Shown here piece after piece: positions 1-7,919 of a stretch of 64,000 bases of DNA (positions within the stretch are counted from its first letter, which is position 1; every line of letters starts with the position of its first letter). A program made the translations under genes and the position numbers. Below the pieces are notes generated by a model that saw only the letters and a list, made by a program, of their open reading frames with translations, made no database searches and was not told where the DNA came from. The stretch lies in contig NZ_WOXS01000002.1 of the NCBI RefSeq assembly GCF_009852415.1, positions 6,178,001 to 6,242,000 of the forward strand, in the 5' to 3' direction. The DNA is from Streptomyces sp. Tu 3180 (GTDB lineage Bacteria; Actinomycetota; Actinomycetes; Streptomycetales; Streptomycetaceae).

Positions 1-71
1 TCGCGGCCCTGATCGGCCCCGACGCACCGCACCCCCCGCACTGGGTGGAGACGGTGCGGATCCCCACCTGA
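1..71 (+). CDS. C-terminal tail of an unidentified protein (cut by the window edge)
   Basis: An open frame starting at base 3 runs to a TGA at 69-71 and encodes 22 residues ending HWVETVRIPT. It stops 14 bases before the next start, so it looks like the end of an upstream gene in the same direction. The piece is too short to assign to a family. Confidence 0.4.
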   Translation, partial: AALIGPDAPHPPHWVETVRIPT

Positions 72-85
72 CGAAGGCGGAGAAG

Positions 86-532
86 ATGACCCCGCAGCCC
101 CCGCAGACCCGCCCCGTCGACCATGAACTCGTCCGGGCCGCGGCCGATGTCGCCCGCACCCGCTGCCGGGGCGACAACCACACCATGGCTGCCGCGGCCC
201 GTGCCCGGGACGGCCGGATCGTCACCGCGGTGAACGCCTACCACTTCACCGGAGGCCCCTGCGCCGAGCTGGTCCTCATCGGGGCGGCGGCCGCCCAGGG
301 CGCCTACGAGCTGGACACGATCGTCGCCGTGGGCGACCGCGACCGGGGGGTCGTCCCCCCGTGCGGCCGGTGCCGTCAGGTCCTCCTCGACTACTTTCCC
401 GCCCTCGGGGTCGTCGTCGGCGAGGGTGACCGCCTCCGCACCGTCCCCGTCACCGACCTGCTGCCCGAAGGCTACGTCTGGGCCGACCACCAGCTCGGTG
501 CCGACAGGACCCCGCCACTCGGCACGGGCTGA
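86..532 (+). CDS. Cytidine/blasticidin-S deaminase-like zinc enzyme
   Basis: A 148-residue member of the cytidine deaminase fold, likely a cytoplasmic zinc hydrolase that deaminates a cytosine-type nucleoside. The motif PCAE (Cys59, Glu61) and the motif PCGRC (Cys93, Cys96) supply the three zinc cysteines and the proton-shuttling glutamate. Their spacing is the same as in blasticidin S deaminase (Cys54, Glu56, Cys88, Cys91), and the length is closer to that family (about 130 residues) than to tetrameric housekeeping deaminases with longer tails. The true substrate (cytidine, blasticidin or another aminopyrimidine antibiotic) cannot be read from the sequence. The start ATG follows GAAGGCGGAGAAG. 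It lies 14 bases after an upstream gene end, so it may be the last gene of an operon entering from the left. Confidence 0.82.
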   Translation: MTPQPPQTRPVDHELVRAAADVARTRCRGDNHTMAAAARARDGRIVTAVNAYHFTGGPCAELVLIGAAAAQGAYELDTIVAVGDRDRGVVPPCGRCRQVLLDYFPALGVVVGEGDRLRTVPVTDLLPEGYVWADHQLGADRTPPLGTG

Positions 533-630
533 CACCGCCGGCCGGCGACAGGGCGGGCGTTCCCCGGCGCTGCGCCGGCGACCACGCGACGGGGACGCTC
601 CGCGAGCGCACCGCCGTCCCGGCGGACGCC

Positions 631-1506
631 TCAGCCGATGCGGGCCCCCGCGCCGCCGACGCGGACGCGCGGGTCGCCCGCGCGCAGCGTCACCGTGAGC
701 TCGCCGGGGCGGCCCAGGTCCTCGCCCTGGTGCAGGGTGAGGACGGCGTCCCCGGGGACCAGGCCGAGCTCACGGGCGTACGCGCCGAACGCGGCGGCCG
801 CGGCACCGGTCGCCGGGTCCTCGACGACGCCGCCGACGGGGAACGGGTCACGGACGTGGAAGACGGTGGCCGACTCCCGCCACACCAACTGGACCGTGGT
901 CAGGTCCAGACGGTGCATCAGGGCCTCGAGGCGCGCGAAGTCGTACGCGAGGTCCGCGAGGCGGGCGCGCGTCGCCGCCGCGAGGACGAGGTGGCGGGCG
1001 CCGGCGAACGCGACACGGGGCGGGAAGGCCGGATCGAGGTCGGCGGCCGGCCAGTCCAGCGCGGCGAGCGCCTCCCCGAGGTCGGCACCGGCGATCTCCT
1101 CGACGTGCGGCTCGACGCTGGTGAGCGTGGCCCTGACCGTCCCGTCCTCCTCGGTCACCTCCACCGGCACGGTGCCGGCGCGCGTCGCGAACAGCAGTTC
1201 CCCGGGGCCGATCCGCTCGGCGAGCGCGACGGCGGTCGCGACGGTGGCGTGCCCGCAGAACGGCACCTCGGCCCTGGGGCTGAAGTAACGGATGCGGTAC
1301 GCCCGTCCCTCCGGGCCGCCGAGCCCCTCCGGGGGCGCGGTCAGGAACGCGGACTCCGAGTACCCGAGCTCGGCGGCGACGGCCAGCATGTCGCCGTCGT
1401 CCAGACCGGTGGCGTCCAGGACGACACCGGCGGGGTTCCCGCCGTCGGGGGTGCTGGAGAAGGCCGTGTAGCGCAGCACCTCGGGCCGCGGCGCGTTCGT
1501 CGTCAT
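631..1506 (-). CDS. PhzF-family isomerase/epimerase-like protein
   Basis: A 291-residue protein with the two-lobed diaminopimelate-epimerase fold of the PhzF family. Visible family signatures are GNPAGVVLD near the N-terminus, GYSESAFL with the conserved catalytic-type glutamate, FCGHATVATA, and DPATGAAAAAF in the second lobe. PhzF itself isomerises trans-2,3-dihydro-3-hydroxyanthranilate in phenazine synthesis, but most actinobacterial members stand alone and have no known substrate. No phenazine genes are nearby, so a phenazine role is not supported. I chose the ATG at 1506 because the codons upstream are low-complexity and overlap a hexanucleotide repeat. The gene converges on the deaminase gene. 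Confidence 0.85.
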   Translation of the reverse strand: MTTNAPRPEVLRYTAFSSTPDGGNPAGVVLDATGLDDGDMLAVAAELGYSESAFLTAPPEGLGGPEGRAYRIRYFSPRAEVPFCGHATVATAVALAERIGPGELLFATRAGTVPVEVTEEDGTVRATLTSVEPHVEEIAGADLGEALAALDWPAADLDPAFPPRVAFAGARHLVLAAATRARLADLAYDFARLEALMHRLDLTTVQLVWRESATVFHVRDPFPVGGVVEDPATGAAAAAFGAYARELGLVPGDAVLTLHQGEDLGRPGELTVTLRAGDPRVRVGGAGARIG

Positions 1507-1613
1507 GCTCGCGGCAACAGGGGGCGGACGCACGGCTATTCCCGGACGCGCCGGGGACACCGGCCGAGGAGATCCCGGCCGTGGGGACCCCCGAGCCCGG
1601 CGTGATGCCGCCG

Positions 1614-1661
1614 ACCGCAACCGTAACCGTAACCGTAACCGGGACTGCGACCGCGACCGGT
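1614..1661. repeat. Tandem hexanucleotide repeat, 8 units of ACCGNN
   Basis: Eight consecutive 6-bp units starting at 1614: ACCGCA, then three identical ACCGTA units, then ACCGGG, ACTGCG, ACCGCG and ACCGGT. It lies in the 252-bp non-coding stretch between the PhzF-like gene and the glyoxalase-like gene, about 110 bp upstream of the PhzF-like start. No gene is visible in this stretch. Confidence 0.75.
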
Positions 1662-1758
1662 CCGTGCCGTCGGCCCGCTCGACGCGAAGCCGTCGGGAGT
1701 TCCCGCCCGGACTCCGGTGCCGTCGGCGGGCCTGCCCGGGCCCCCGGGAGCCCGCGCG

Positions 1759-2559
1759 TCAACGCGGGCCCTGCAGCAGCGCGAACCGCGCCCCCTCCGG
1801 GTCCGCCACCACGGCGGTGCGGCCGCGGACGCCGTCGCGGGCCGGGGTGAGGACCTGGCCGCCCAGGTGCAGGACGTGGTCCACCGCGTCGTCCGTGTCG
1901 GTCACGGTGAAGTACGTCGTCCAGTGCGGCCCCCGGTCCCGGGGCACGGCGCCGCCCGCCCCGTGGACGCCGGCCACGGGGCGGCCGTCCAGGTGCAGGG
2001 TGACGTAGTCGAAGTCCGCGGAGACCACCGGCTCCTCGTCGTAACCGAACACCGTCTCGTAGAACTTGGCCACGGTCGCCGACTCGAACGTCGTCAGCTC
2101 GTGCCAGGCGGGGGTGCCGGGCACGCCGGTGACGGCGGCACCGAGGTGCGCGGAAGCCCGCCGGACGCCGAAGACGGCGCCGGACGGGTCGGAGCCGATC
2201 GCCAGCCGCCCGGTGCCGGCGACGTCCAGCGGACCCACCCCGATCGTGCCGCCGCGCGACCGCACGGCCTCGGCCGTCCGGTCCACGTCGGCCGAGGCGA
2301 AGTAGGGCGTCCACGCGACCGGCAGATGCCGGTCCGGCGGCAGCAGGCCGATGCCGGCCACCTCGCCTCCGCCGAGCAGGGCGCGCACGGAGGGGCCGGG
2401 CTGCTGCCGGGGGCCGGGCCGGAACTCCCAGCCGAACAGTGCTCCGTAGAACTCCTCGGTCGCGGCCGGCGAGCGCACCATCAGGCTCACCCAGCACGGT
2501 GTGCCGGGAGCGTGCGGCGCCCTGCCGTTCGGGCGGGCGGACCCCCGTGCGTCGGTCAT
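1759..2559 (-). CDS. Glyoxalase/VOC-fold protein with two tandem domains
   Basis: A 266-residue protein made of two vicinal-oxygen-chelate domains. The first (about residues 18-130) opens with PCWVSLMVRSPAATEEFY and the second (about 140-262) with PAWHELTTFESATVAKFY, the internal duplication typical of this family. VOC proteins bind a metal and act as lyases, dioxygenases or drug-binding resistance proteins. Many actinobacterial two-domain members are of unknown substrate, and this is one of them. The ATG at 2559 follows the purine-rich stretch GAGAAGAGAG. A GTG two codons earlier would leave no room for that site. It is divergent from the sulfurtransferase gene, with about 325 bp between the two starts holding the promoters. 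Confidence 0.85.
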   Translation of the reverse strand: MTDARGSARPNGRAPHAPGTPCWVSLMVRSPAATEEFYGALFGWEFRPGPRQQPGPSVRALLGGGEVAGIGLLPPDRHLPVAWTPYFASADVDRTAEAVRSRGGTIGVGPLDVAGTGRLAIGSDPSGAVFGVRRASAHLGAAVTGVPGTPAWHELTTFESATVAKFYETVFGYDEEPVVSADFDYVTLHLDGRPVAGVHGAGGAVPRDRGPHWTTYFTVTDTDDAVDHVLHLGGQVLTPARDGVRGRTAVVADPEGARFALLQGPR

Positions 2560-2886
2560 CGTCACTCTCTTCTCGGCCGCCCTCGCGGTGGCCGTGCTCT
2601 TCTCGGCCCCGGCGGGGGCGTGCCGCGTCCGCTCCGCGGGACGTCCCCGTGCCGGTCCCACCGGCCGTGGTCCGCGTGCTCCCGTGCGACGCGCCCGCCG
2701 ACGGACCCTGTTCCCGGAGGATGCCCGATACGCGGGTCGTCGTCCTTTCCGGCGCGCTGGCCGACGGGTGTCGATCGGTTGTACAGCATGTGCCCGGTCC
2801 TGTACGCGTCGTGACCGGGGCCGTCCGGCCGAGCAGAGTAGCCGCACCCGGGCGGCTCGGCCACCCCGTGCGCGAGGATGGTGGCC

Positions 2887-3738
2887 ATGAACGCCACCAT
2901 CTCCGCATCCGAGCTCGCGCGTGAACTGACGGCCGGGAACCCTCCGGTGCTGCTCGACGTCCGCTGGCAGCTCGGCACGGCCAGGGCGGCCGGTGAGCCG
3001 CCGTTCGACGGACGGGCCGCGTACCGGGCCGGGCACCTGCCCGGCGCCGTCTTCGTGGACCTGGACAGGGAGTTGGCGTCCGCGCCGGGCGTGCACGGGC
3101 GCCATCCGCTGCCCGGTCTCGCCGAGTTCGGCGCCGCGATGCGACGGGCGGGCGTGTCGTCGGGGACACCGGTGGTCGTCTACGACGGGGGCATGGGCTG
3201 GGGCGCCGCCCGCGCGTGGTGGCTGCTGCGGTGGACGGGTCACCCGGACGTGCGGGTCCTCGACGGCGGGTTGCCGTCCTGGGAGGGGCCGTTGGAGACC
3301 TCGCAGCCGGCACCGGCCGAGGGCGACTTCGTCCCCGTGCCGTCGGCGGCCGGGCTGCTCGACGCCGACGGCGCGGCCGCGCTGGCCCGCTCGGGGGTGC
3401 TGCTGGACGCGCGCGCGGGGGAGCGGTACCGCGGCGAGGTGGAGCCGATCGACCGGGTCGGCGGGCACATCCCCGGCGCGGTCTCGGCGCCCACGACGGA
3501 GAACGTCGGCCCGGACGGCCGCTTCCTGCCCGCCGGGGAACTGCGCGCGCGCTTCGGGAGGCTGGGCGTGTCCGGGGACACGCCGGTCGGGGTGTACTGC
3601 GGTTCGGGCGTCTCCGCGGCCCACGAGGTGCTGGCGCTGGCGGTCGCGGGCATCCCGGCGGCGCTGTACGTCGGTTCCTGGTCCGAGTGGTCGTCGGACC
3701 CGGAGCGTCCGGTCGCGGTGGGTCCCGACCCGCAGTAG
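2887..3738 (+). CDS. Thiosulfate/3-mercaptopyruvate sulfurtransferase (two rhodanese domains)
   Basis: A 283-residue cytoplasmic sulfurtransferase. The N-terminal rhodanese domain (about 10-130) is structural. The C-terminal domain (about 155-280) carries the active-site loop YCGSGVSAAH, whose cysteine forms the persulfide. The CGSGV loop with following serine is the type associated with 3-mercaptopyruvate use, while thiosulfate sulfurtransferases more often have CRxGx[RK], so mercaptopyruvate is the better guess. The ATG at 2887 has GAGGATGG at a good distance. The in-frame GTG at 2878 would overlap that ribosome-binding site. The gene converges on sepH, with a hairpin between them. Confidence 0.88.
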   Translation: MNATISASELARELTAGNPPVLLDVRWQLGTARAAGEPPFDGRAAYRAGHLPGAVFVDLDRELASAPGVHGRHPLPGLAEFGAAMRRAGVSSGTPVVVYDGGMGWGAARAWWLLRWTGHPDVRVLDGGLPSWEGPLETSQPAPAEGDFVPVPSAAGLLDADGAAALARSGVLLDARAGERYRGEVEPIDRVGGHIPGAVSAPTTENVGPDGRFLPAGELRARFGRLGVSGDTPVGVYCGSGVSAAHEVLALAVAGIPAALYVGSWSEWSSDPERPVAVGPDPQ

Positions 3739-3747
3739 CCGGAAACG

Positions 3748-3785
3748 GGAAGGGGGCGCTCACCACACGGTGAACGCCCCCTTCC
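3748..3785. terminator. Bidirectional hairpin between sulfurtransferase and sepH
   Basis: An inverted repeat with arms GGAAGGGGGCG and CGCCCCCTTCC, extended inward by TCACC/GGTGA around an ACAC loop. It lies between the two converging stop codons, which fits a shared transcription terminator. Confidence 0.8.
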
Positions 3786-3792
3786 GCTCCTG

Positions 3793-4839
3793 CTACTCCT
3801 GCTTCTTGCGCCGCGTCCCGAACACGATCTCGTCCCAGCTCGGCACCGCCGCACGGCGGCCCGGCCGGACGCCGTCCGCCTCGGCCTGACGGTCGGTGGC
3901 GCCGATGAGACGGTCCCGGTGACTGCCGACCGAACGGGGCATGAGCACGTCCGCGTAGGCGGAGCCGGCCGAGGCCGCGGGAGCCGGCGGCTCCTCCGCC
4001 TCGGGCTCGGTGTCGGGCTCCTCGGGGTCGGACTCGGGTGCCCGCTCGGGGACGACCAGGTCGCCCCGGAAGCTCGGCACCGCCTCCAGCAGGCTGGTCA
4101 GCGAGTCCCGTTCGCCGGAGGCCGTGGCGGTGGTCTCCTCGGGGGGCTCGGACGCCTGCGCGGGCAGGCTCGGCCGCTCGCGGTCGCCGGAACGGTCCAG
4201 CGGGCGGTCGCGCGGCAGCCGCGCGATGCGCGGCACGAACGGGAAGCTGGGCTCGGGCGCGGCGAGGTCGTCGGACTCGCCGATCAGCGAGCGCGCCTCG
4301 TCGTCGACGGCCTGGACGAGCCGCCGGGGCGGGTCGTACGTCCAGCTCGCCGAGTGCGGTTCGCCCGCCACCCGGTAGACCAGCAGCACTTCCCAGGTGC
4401 CGTCGTCGCGGCGCCAGGAGTCCCACTGGACGGTGTCCTTCTCCGCGCCGCGCAGCAGCAGCCGCTCCTGAACCGCCTCGCCCAGCGGGGGACCGGAGTT
4501 CTCGCCGGGCCGGCGGACCGGGGTCTTGCGGGCGCGTTCGGCCATGAAGGCGCGCTCGGCGAGGACGGGGCCCTCGAAGCGGCGCACGCGGTCCACGGGG
4601 ATGCCGGCCATCTGCGCGACCTCCTCCGCGGTCGCGCCGGCTCTTATACGCGCCTGGATGTCGCGGGGGCGGAGGTGGCTCTCCACCTCGATCTCGATCT
4701 GGCCGAGGCGGGGACGGTCGCCGCGCACGGCGGCGCGGAGCCGTTCGTCGATCGGAAGCGTGTACTCCGTGCTGTCCGCAGCCTTCAGCACCAGCCGTGT
4801 GCCGTCATTCGAGACGGCCACGACACGCAGTTCGGGCAT
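3793..4839 (-). CDS. sepH: Septation protein SepH
   Basis: A 348-residue protein matching SepH (DUF3071), the actinobacterial division protein that binds FtsZ and stimulates its assembly at sporulation septa. The conserved N-terminal domain covers about residues 1-170. It begins MPELRVVAVSNDGTRLVL and includes the helix-turn-helix-like segment ATAEEVAQMAGIPVDRVRRF. It is followed by a long acidic, Pro/Glu-rich disordered stretch (about 190-300) and a short basic C-terminal region ending FGTRRKKQE, the two-ended layout known for SepH. The ATG at 4839 sits behind GGGAGGTCCCC. About 410 bp of non-coding DNA precedes it, room for its own promoter. Confidence 0.93.
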   Translation of the reverse strand: MPELRVVAVSNDGTRLVLKAADSTEYTLPIDERLRAAVRGDRPRLGQIEIEVESHLRPRDIQARIRAGATAEEVAQMAGIPVDRVRRFEGPVLAERAFMAERARKTPVRRPGENSGPPLGEAVQERLLLRGAEKDTVQWDSWRRDDGTWEVLLVYRVAGEPHSASWTYDPPRRLVQAVDDEARSLIGESDDLAAPEPSFPFVPRIARLPRDRPLDRSGDRERPSLPAQASEPPEETTATASGERDSLTSLLEAVPSFRGDLVVPERAPESDPEEPDTEPEAEEPPAPAASAGSAYADVLMPRSVGSHRDRLIGATDRQAEADGVRPGRRAAVPSWDEIVFGTRRKKQE

Positions 4840-5252
4840 GGGGACCTCCCGGGTGGTGCCTGCCGACGTCACGTGCGTCGCTGCTTCCGCTAGTCGAGTG
4901 TGGCCTGCCCGGGTGCAGCCTGCCACAACCTTGCCGAGTTGCCCGGCGTGTCGGGCACGGGCCCTGGATCGCCGTTATGGCACGGTTACCTGTTCGCAAC
5001 GCTGAGTGACCAACTGCTTCACCCTGTGCAACTAGCCCCCTCCCGGCGGTCCTCGCGGGACCCGGGCACCCTGACGGGAGACCGGACCCAGGGCTCGCCA
5101 CAGTACTCCATTCGGGCCACCGGCGTGGATGGGCACGCCGTCCGGCTTCCGGCAAGAAGCGTTACTCGGCCTTGATTACCCGGCTGTCCCGATCTTGAAC
5201 GTGGGGAACTTCACGCAAGCGCCGGAAACGGGATCAACGGATCCCGGCCGGG
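4840..5252. other. Non-coding region upstream of sepH
   Basis: No gene, RNA or repeat is recognisable in these 413 bases. They separate the lactone-oxidase-like gene end from the sepH start and should hold the sepH promoter, but I cannot place convincing -35 and -10 boxes. Confidence 0.5.
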
Positions 5253-6572
5253 CTACGCCCCCAGGACCCTGCGCAGGTAGGCGTTCCCGAACCGGCGTTC
5301 CGGATCCAGCCGGTCCCGGAGCGCCGTGAACTCGGCGAAGCGCGGATACGCCCGGGAGAGGTACTCGGCGTCCCGCGTGTGGATCTTCCCCCAATGGGGC
5401 CGCCCCCCGTGCGCGGTGAAGATGCGCTCGGCCGCGGTGAAGTACGCCTGATAGGGGGTGCCCCTGAACATGTGGACGGCGATGTACGCGCTGTCCCGCC
5501 CGGACGCCGTGGACAGGGTGATGTCGTCGGCCGGGGCGGTGCGCACCTCGACGGGGAAGCCGACCCGCAGGGGCGAGCGGTCGACCGTCGCCTTGAGCTC
5601 CCGCAGCGTCTCCACCAGGGCCTCGCGCGGCACGGCGTACTCCATCTCCACGAAGCGCACCCGGCGCGGGGACGTGAACACCTTGTAGGGGATGTCGGTG
5701 TAGGTCCGCGCGGACAGCGCCCTGCTGGAGATCCGCGCGATGGCCGGGACGGTCGCGGGCGCCGCGCGGCCGATCCAGTTGGCCACCTGGAAGACGCCGT
5801 TGGAGAGGAACTCGTCCTCGAACCAGCCCTTGAGCGGCGGCACCGGCCGTTCCGGACCCGCGCTGCGGTTGTTGCGCTTGGTGTTGGTGTTGCCGGTGTG
5901 CGGGAACCAGTAGAACTCGAAGTGCTCGTTCTCGGCGTGCAGTTGGTCGAACTCGGCGCAGACCCGGTCGAAGGGCATCGGCTCCTCGCGGGCCGTGAGC
6001 AGGAAGAGCGGCTCCACCGCGAAGGTGATAGCGGTGATCACGCCGAGGGCGCCGAGGCCGATGCGGGCGGCGGCGAAGACCTCCGGGTTCTCCTCCTCGG
6101 AGCAGGTGAGCACCGAACCGTCGGCGGTGACCAGCTCCAGCCCCCTGATCTGGGCGGCGATGGAGGCGGAGTCGCGGCCCGTGCCGTGGGTGCCGGTGCT
6201 GGTGGCCCCGGAGACCGTCTGCTCCATGATGTCGCCCATGTTGGCCAGCGACAGGCCCTCGCGCGCCAGGGCCACGTTGAGCCTCTTGAGCGGGGTGCCG
6301 GCCTCGACCGTGACGGTGCCGGCCGCGCGGTCGACGTCGCGTATGCCGGTCAGCAGGTGAGGCCGGATCAGCACGCCGTCGGTGGCGGCTATGGAGGTGA
6401 AGGAGTGCCCGGTGCCCACCGGCTTCACCGGCAGCCCGTCCTCGGCGGCCCGGCGCACGGCGGCGGCCAGTTCGTCGACCGAGGCGGGCGCGACCTCCCG
6501 CGCGGGACGGGCGGAGACGTTGCCTCCCCAGTTACGCCACGTGCCGTTCTTCGCGCTCGTCGTGCTGCCCAA
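5253..6572 (-). CDS. FAD-dependent aldonolactone/alditol-type oxidase
   Basis: A 439-residue flavoprotein of the VAO/PCMH family, subgroup of D-arabinono-1,4-lactone and L-gulonolactone oxidases. The N-terminal FAD-binding half shows GTGHSFT (about 59-65) and SGATSTGTHGTG. The C-terminal ALO-type domain carries HWGKIHT, the HWxK signature of aldonolactone oxidoreductases. It probably oxidises a sugar lactone or polyol with oxygen or another acceptor, and the physiological substrate is unknown. The start is a TTG at 6572 with GGGGAGG five bases upstream. The first 41 bases overlap the end of the MFS transporter gene in another frame, so the two are translationally linked and likely one transcript. 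Confidence 0.87.
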   Translation of the reverse strand: MGSTTSAKNGTWRNWGGNVSARPAREVAPASVDELAAAVRRAAEDGLPVKPVGTGHSFTSIAATDGVLIRPHLLTGIRDVDRAAGTVTVEAGTPLKRLNVALAREGLSLANMGDIMEQTVSGATSTGTHGTGRDSASIAAQIRGLELVTADGSVLTCSEEENPEVFAAARIGLGALGVITAITFAVEPLFLLTAREEPMPFDRVCAEFDQLHAENEHFEFYWFPHTGNTNTKRNNRSAGPERPVPPLKGWFEDEFLSNGVFQVANWIGRAAPATVPAIARISSRALSARTYTDIPYKVFTSPRRVRFVEMEYAVPREALVETLRELKATVDRSPLRVGFPVEVRTAPADDITLSTASGRDSAYIAVHMFRGTPYQAYFTAAERIFTAHGGRPHWGKIHTRDAEYLSRAYPRFAEFTALRDRLDPERRFGNAYLRRVLGA

Positions 6573-7770
6573 CGGAGCCTCCCCGACCCGGAGCCGGCCG
6601 CTTGAGCCGGCGGTAACCGAGGAAACCGACCGCGACCGCGACGGCCCCGGACACCGCCGGGACCCCGTACCCCGCCCGCGCCCCGGCCGCGTCGATCACC
6701 CAGCCGGCCACGGAGGAGCCGAGCGCGACGCCGACCGCGAGTCCGGTGCTCACCCAGGTCATGCCCTCGGTGAGCTGCGCGCGCGGTACGTGCTCTTCGA
6801 TGAGGGACATCGTCGTGATCATCGTGGGGGCGATGGACAGACCCGCAACGAACAGCGCCACGGCCAGAAACGGCAGGTTCCCGACCAGTAGGAGGGGGAT
6901 CATACTCACGGCCATCGCGCACACGCCCAGCAGCCAGCGGAGTTCCGCCGCCCCCGCGAAGCGCAGCAGCCCGAACACGAGGCCCGCCACGCAGGAGCCC
7001 AGCGCGTACACGGCGAGCACCACGCTGGCGGCGGCCTTGTGCCCCTCCTCCTCCGCGAAGGCCACGGTGACCACGTCGACGGCGCCGAAGATCGCCCCCG
7101 TCGCCACGAACGTCGCGACCAGGACCTGCAGGCCCGCGGAGCGCAGCGCGGTGCCGCCGCCGGTGTGCTCGCGCGGATGCGGCTCGGGCTCGGTGGCGCG
7201 CTGTGCGGTCAGCCAGAAGACGCCCGCCGCCAGGAAGCACGCCGCGAGCAGCGGACCGGCCTCCGGGAACCAGGCCGTGGACAGCCCGATGGAGACGATC
7301 GGCCCGAAGATGAAGCAGATCTCGTCCACCACGGACTCGAAGGAGTACGCGGTGTGCAGGCGCGGGGTGCCCCGGTACAGGGCGGCCCAGCGGGCCCGGA
7401 TCATCGCGCCGACGCTCGGTACGCAGCCGATGCCGACGCAGGCGGCGAACAGCACCCACTCGGGCCAGCCGTAGTGCGCGGCGCACAGCAGCAGCGCCGC
7501 GGCGGCGAGCGAGATCAGCGTCGCCGGGCGCAGCACCCGCCGCTGGCCGTACCGGTCCACCAGGCGGGAGACCTGCGGGCCGGCCACGGCGGCGGCCAGC
7601 GCGATGGTGGCCGACAGGGCGCCGGCCAGGCCGTAGCGCCCGGTGAGCTGGGAGATCATGGTCACCACGCCGATGCCCATCATGGACAGCGGCATCCGGC
7701 CGAGGAACCCCGCGGCGGAGAAGGCCTTGCTGCCGGGGGCGGCGAACAGGGCGCGATAAGGGCTGGGCAC
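6532..7770 (-). CDS. MFS transporter
   Basis: A 412-residue major facilitator protein with about 12 hydrophobic segments and a charged C-terminal tail. The loop RLVDRYGQRRVLRP between helices 2 and 3 matches the MFS cytoplasmic loop motif, and a second-half SLIEEHVPRAQLTEGMTW segment is typical of actinobacterial exporters in this group. The substrate is unknown. The GTG start at 7770 follows GGAGACCCC. It forms an operon with the downstream flavin oxidase, through a 41-base overlap. An iron-box-like inverted repeat lies about 50 bp upstream, shared with the divergent ferrochelatase gene. Confidence 0.88.
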   Translation of the reverse strand: MPSPYRALFAAPGSKAFSAAGFLGRMPLSMMGIGVVTMISQLTGRYGLAGALSATIALAAAVAGPQVSRLVDRYGQRRVLRPATLISLAAAALLLCAAHYGWPEWVLFAACVGIGCVPSVGAMIRARWAALYRGTPRLHTAYSFESVVDEICFIFGPIVSIGLSTAWFPEAGPLLAACFLAAGVFWLTAQRATEPEPHPREHTGGGTALRSAGLQVLVATFVATGAIFGAVDVVTVAFAEEEGHKAAASVVLAVYALGSCVAGLVFGLLRFAGAAELRWLLGVCAMAVSMIPLLLVGNLPFLAVALFVAGLSIAPTMITTMSLIEEHVPRAQLTEGMTWVSTGLAVGVALGSSVAGWVIDAAGARAGYGVPAVSGAVAVAVGFLGYRRLKRPAPGRGGSVGQHDEREERHVA

Positions 7771-7818
7771 GGGGTCTCCGAAGGTCTCAGTAAGGTGCGA
7801 CCGCAGTCGGTACAGCTT

Positions 7819-7838
7819 ACTGGTTAGGTCACCCTAAC
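7819..7838. promoter_or_regulatory. Iron-box-like inverted repeat between the MFS gene and hemH
   Basis: The sequence ACTGGTTAGGTCACCCTAA contains the perfect arms GTTAGG and CCTAAC, four bases apart (7823-7838). It agrees with the known DmdR1/IdeR iron-box consensus (TTAGGTTAGGCTAACCTAA) at about 13 of 19 positions. The placement between a divergent exporter and a ferrochelatase makes iron control plausible, but this is inference from similarity only. Confidence 0.4.
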
Positions 7839-7919
7839 GCACCGGGGGAAGACCGCGTCACGACCGGGTGGCACCCCCGCCCCGTCCCGGCCGCCGGTAC
7901 CGGGTGGCAGGATCGAGAC

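Noticed and set aside
848..4426. A 1192-codon open frame on the minus strand
   Set aside because: It crosses four well-supported genes and its residues are Arg/Ala/Pro-rich nonsense. In DNA of this GC content, the shadow frames of real genes stay open by chance.
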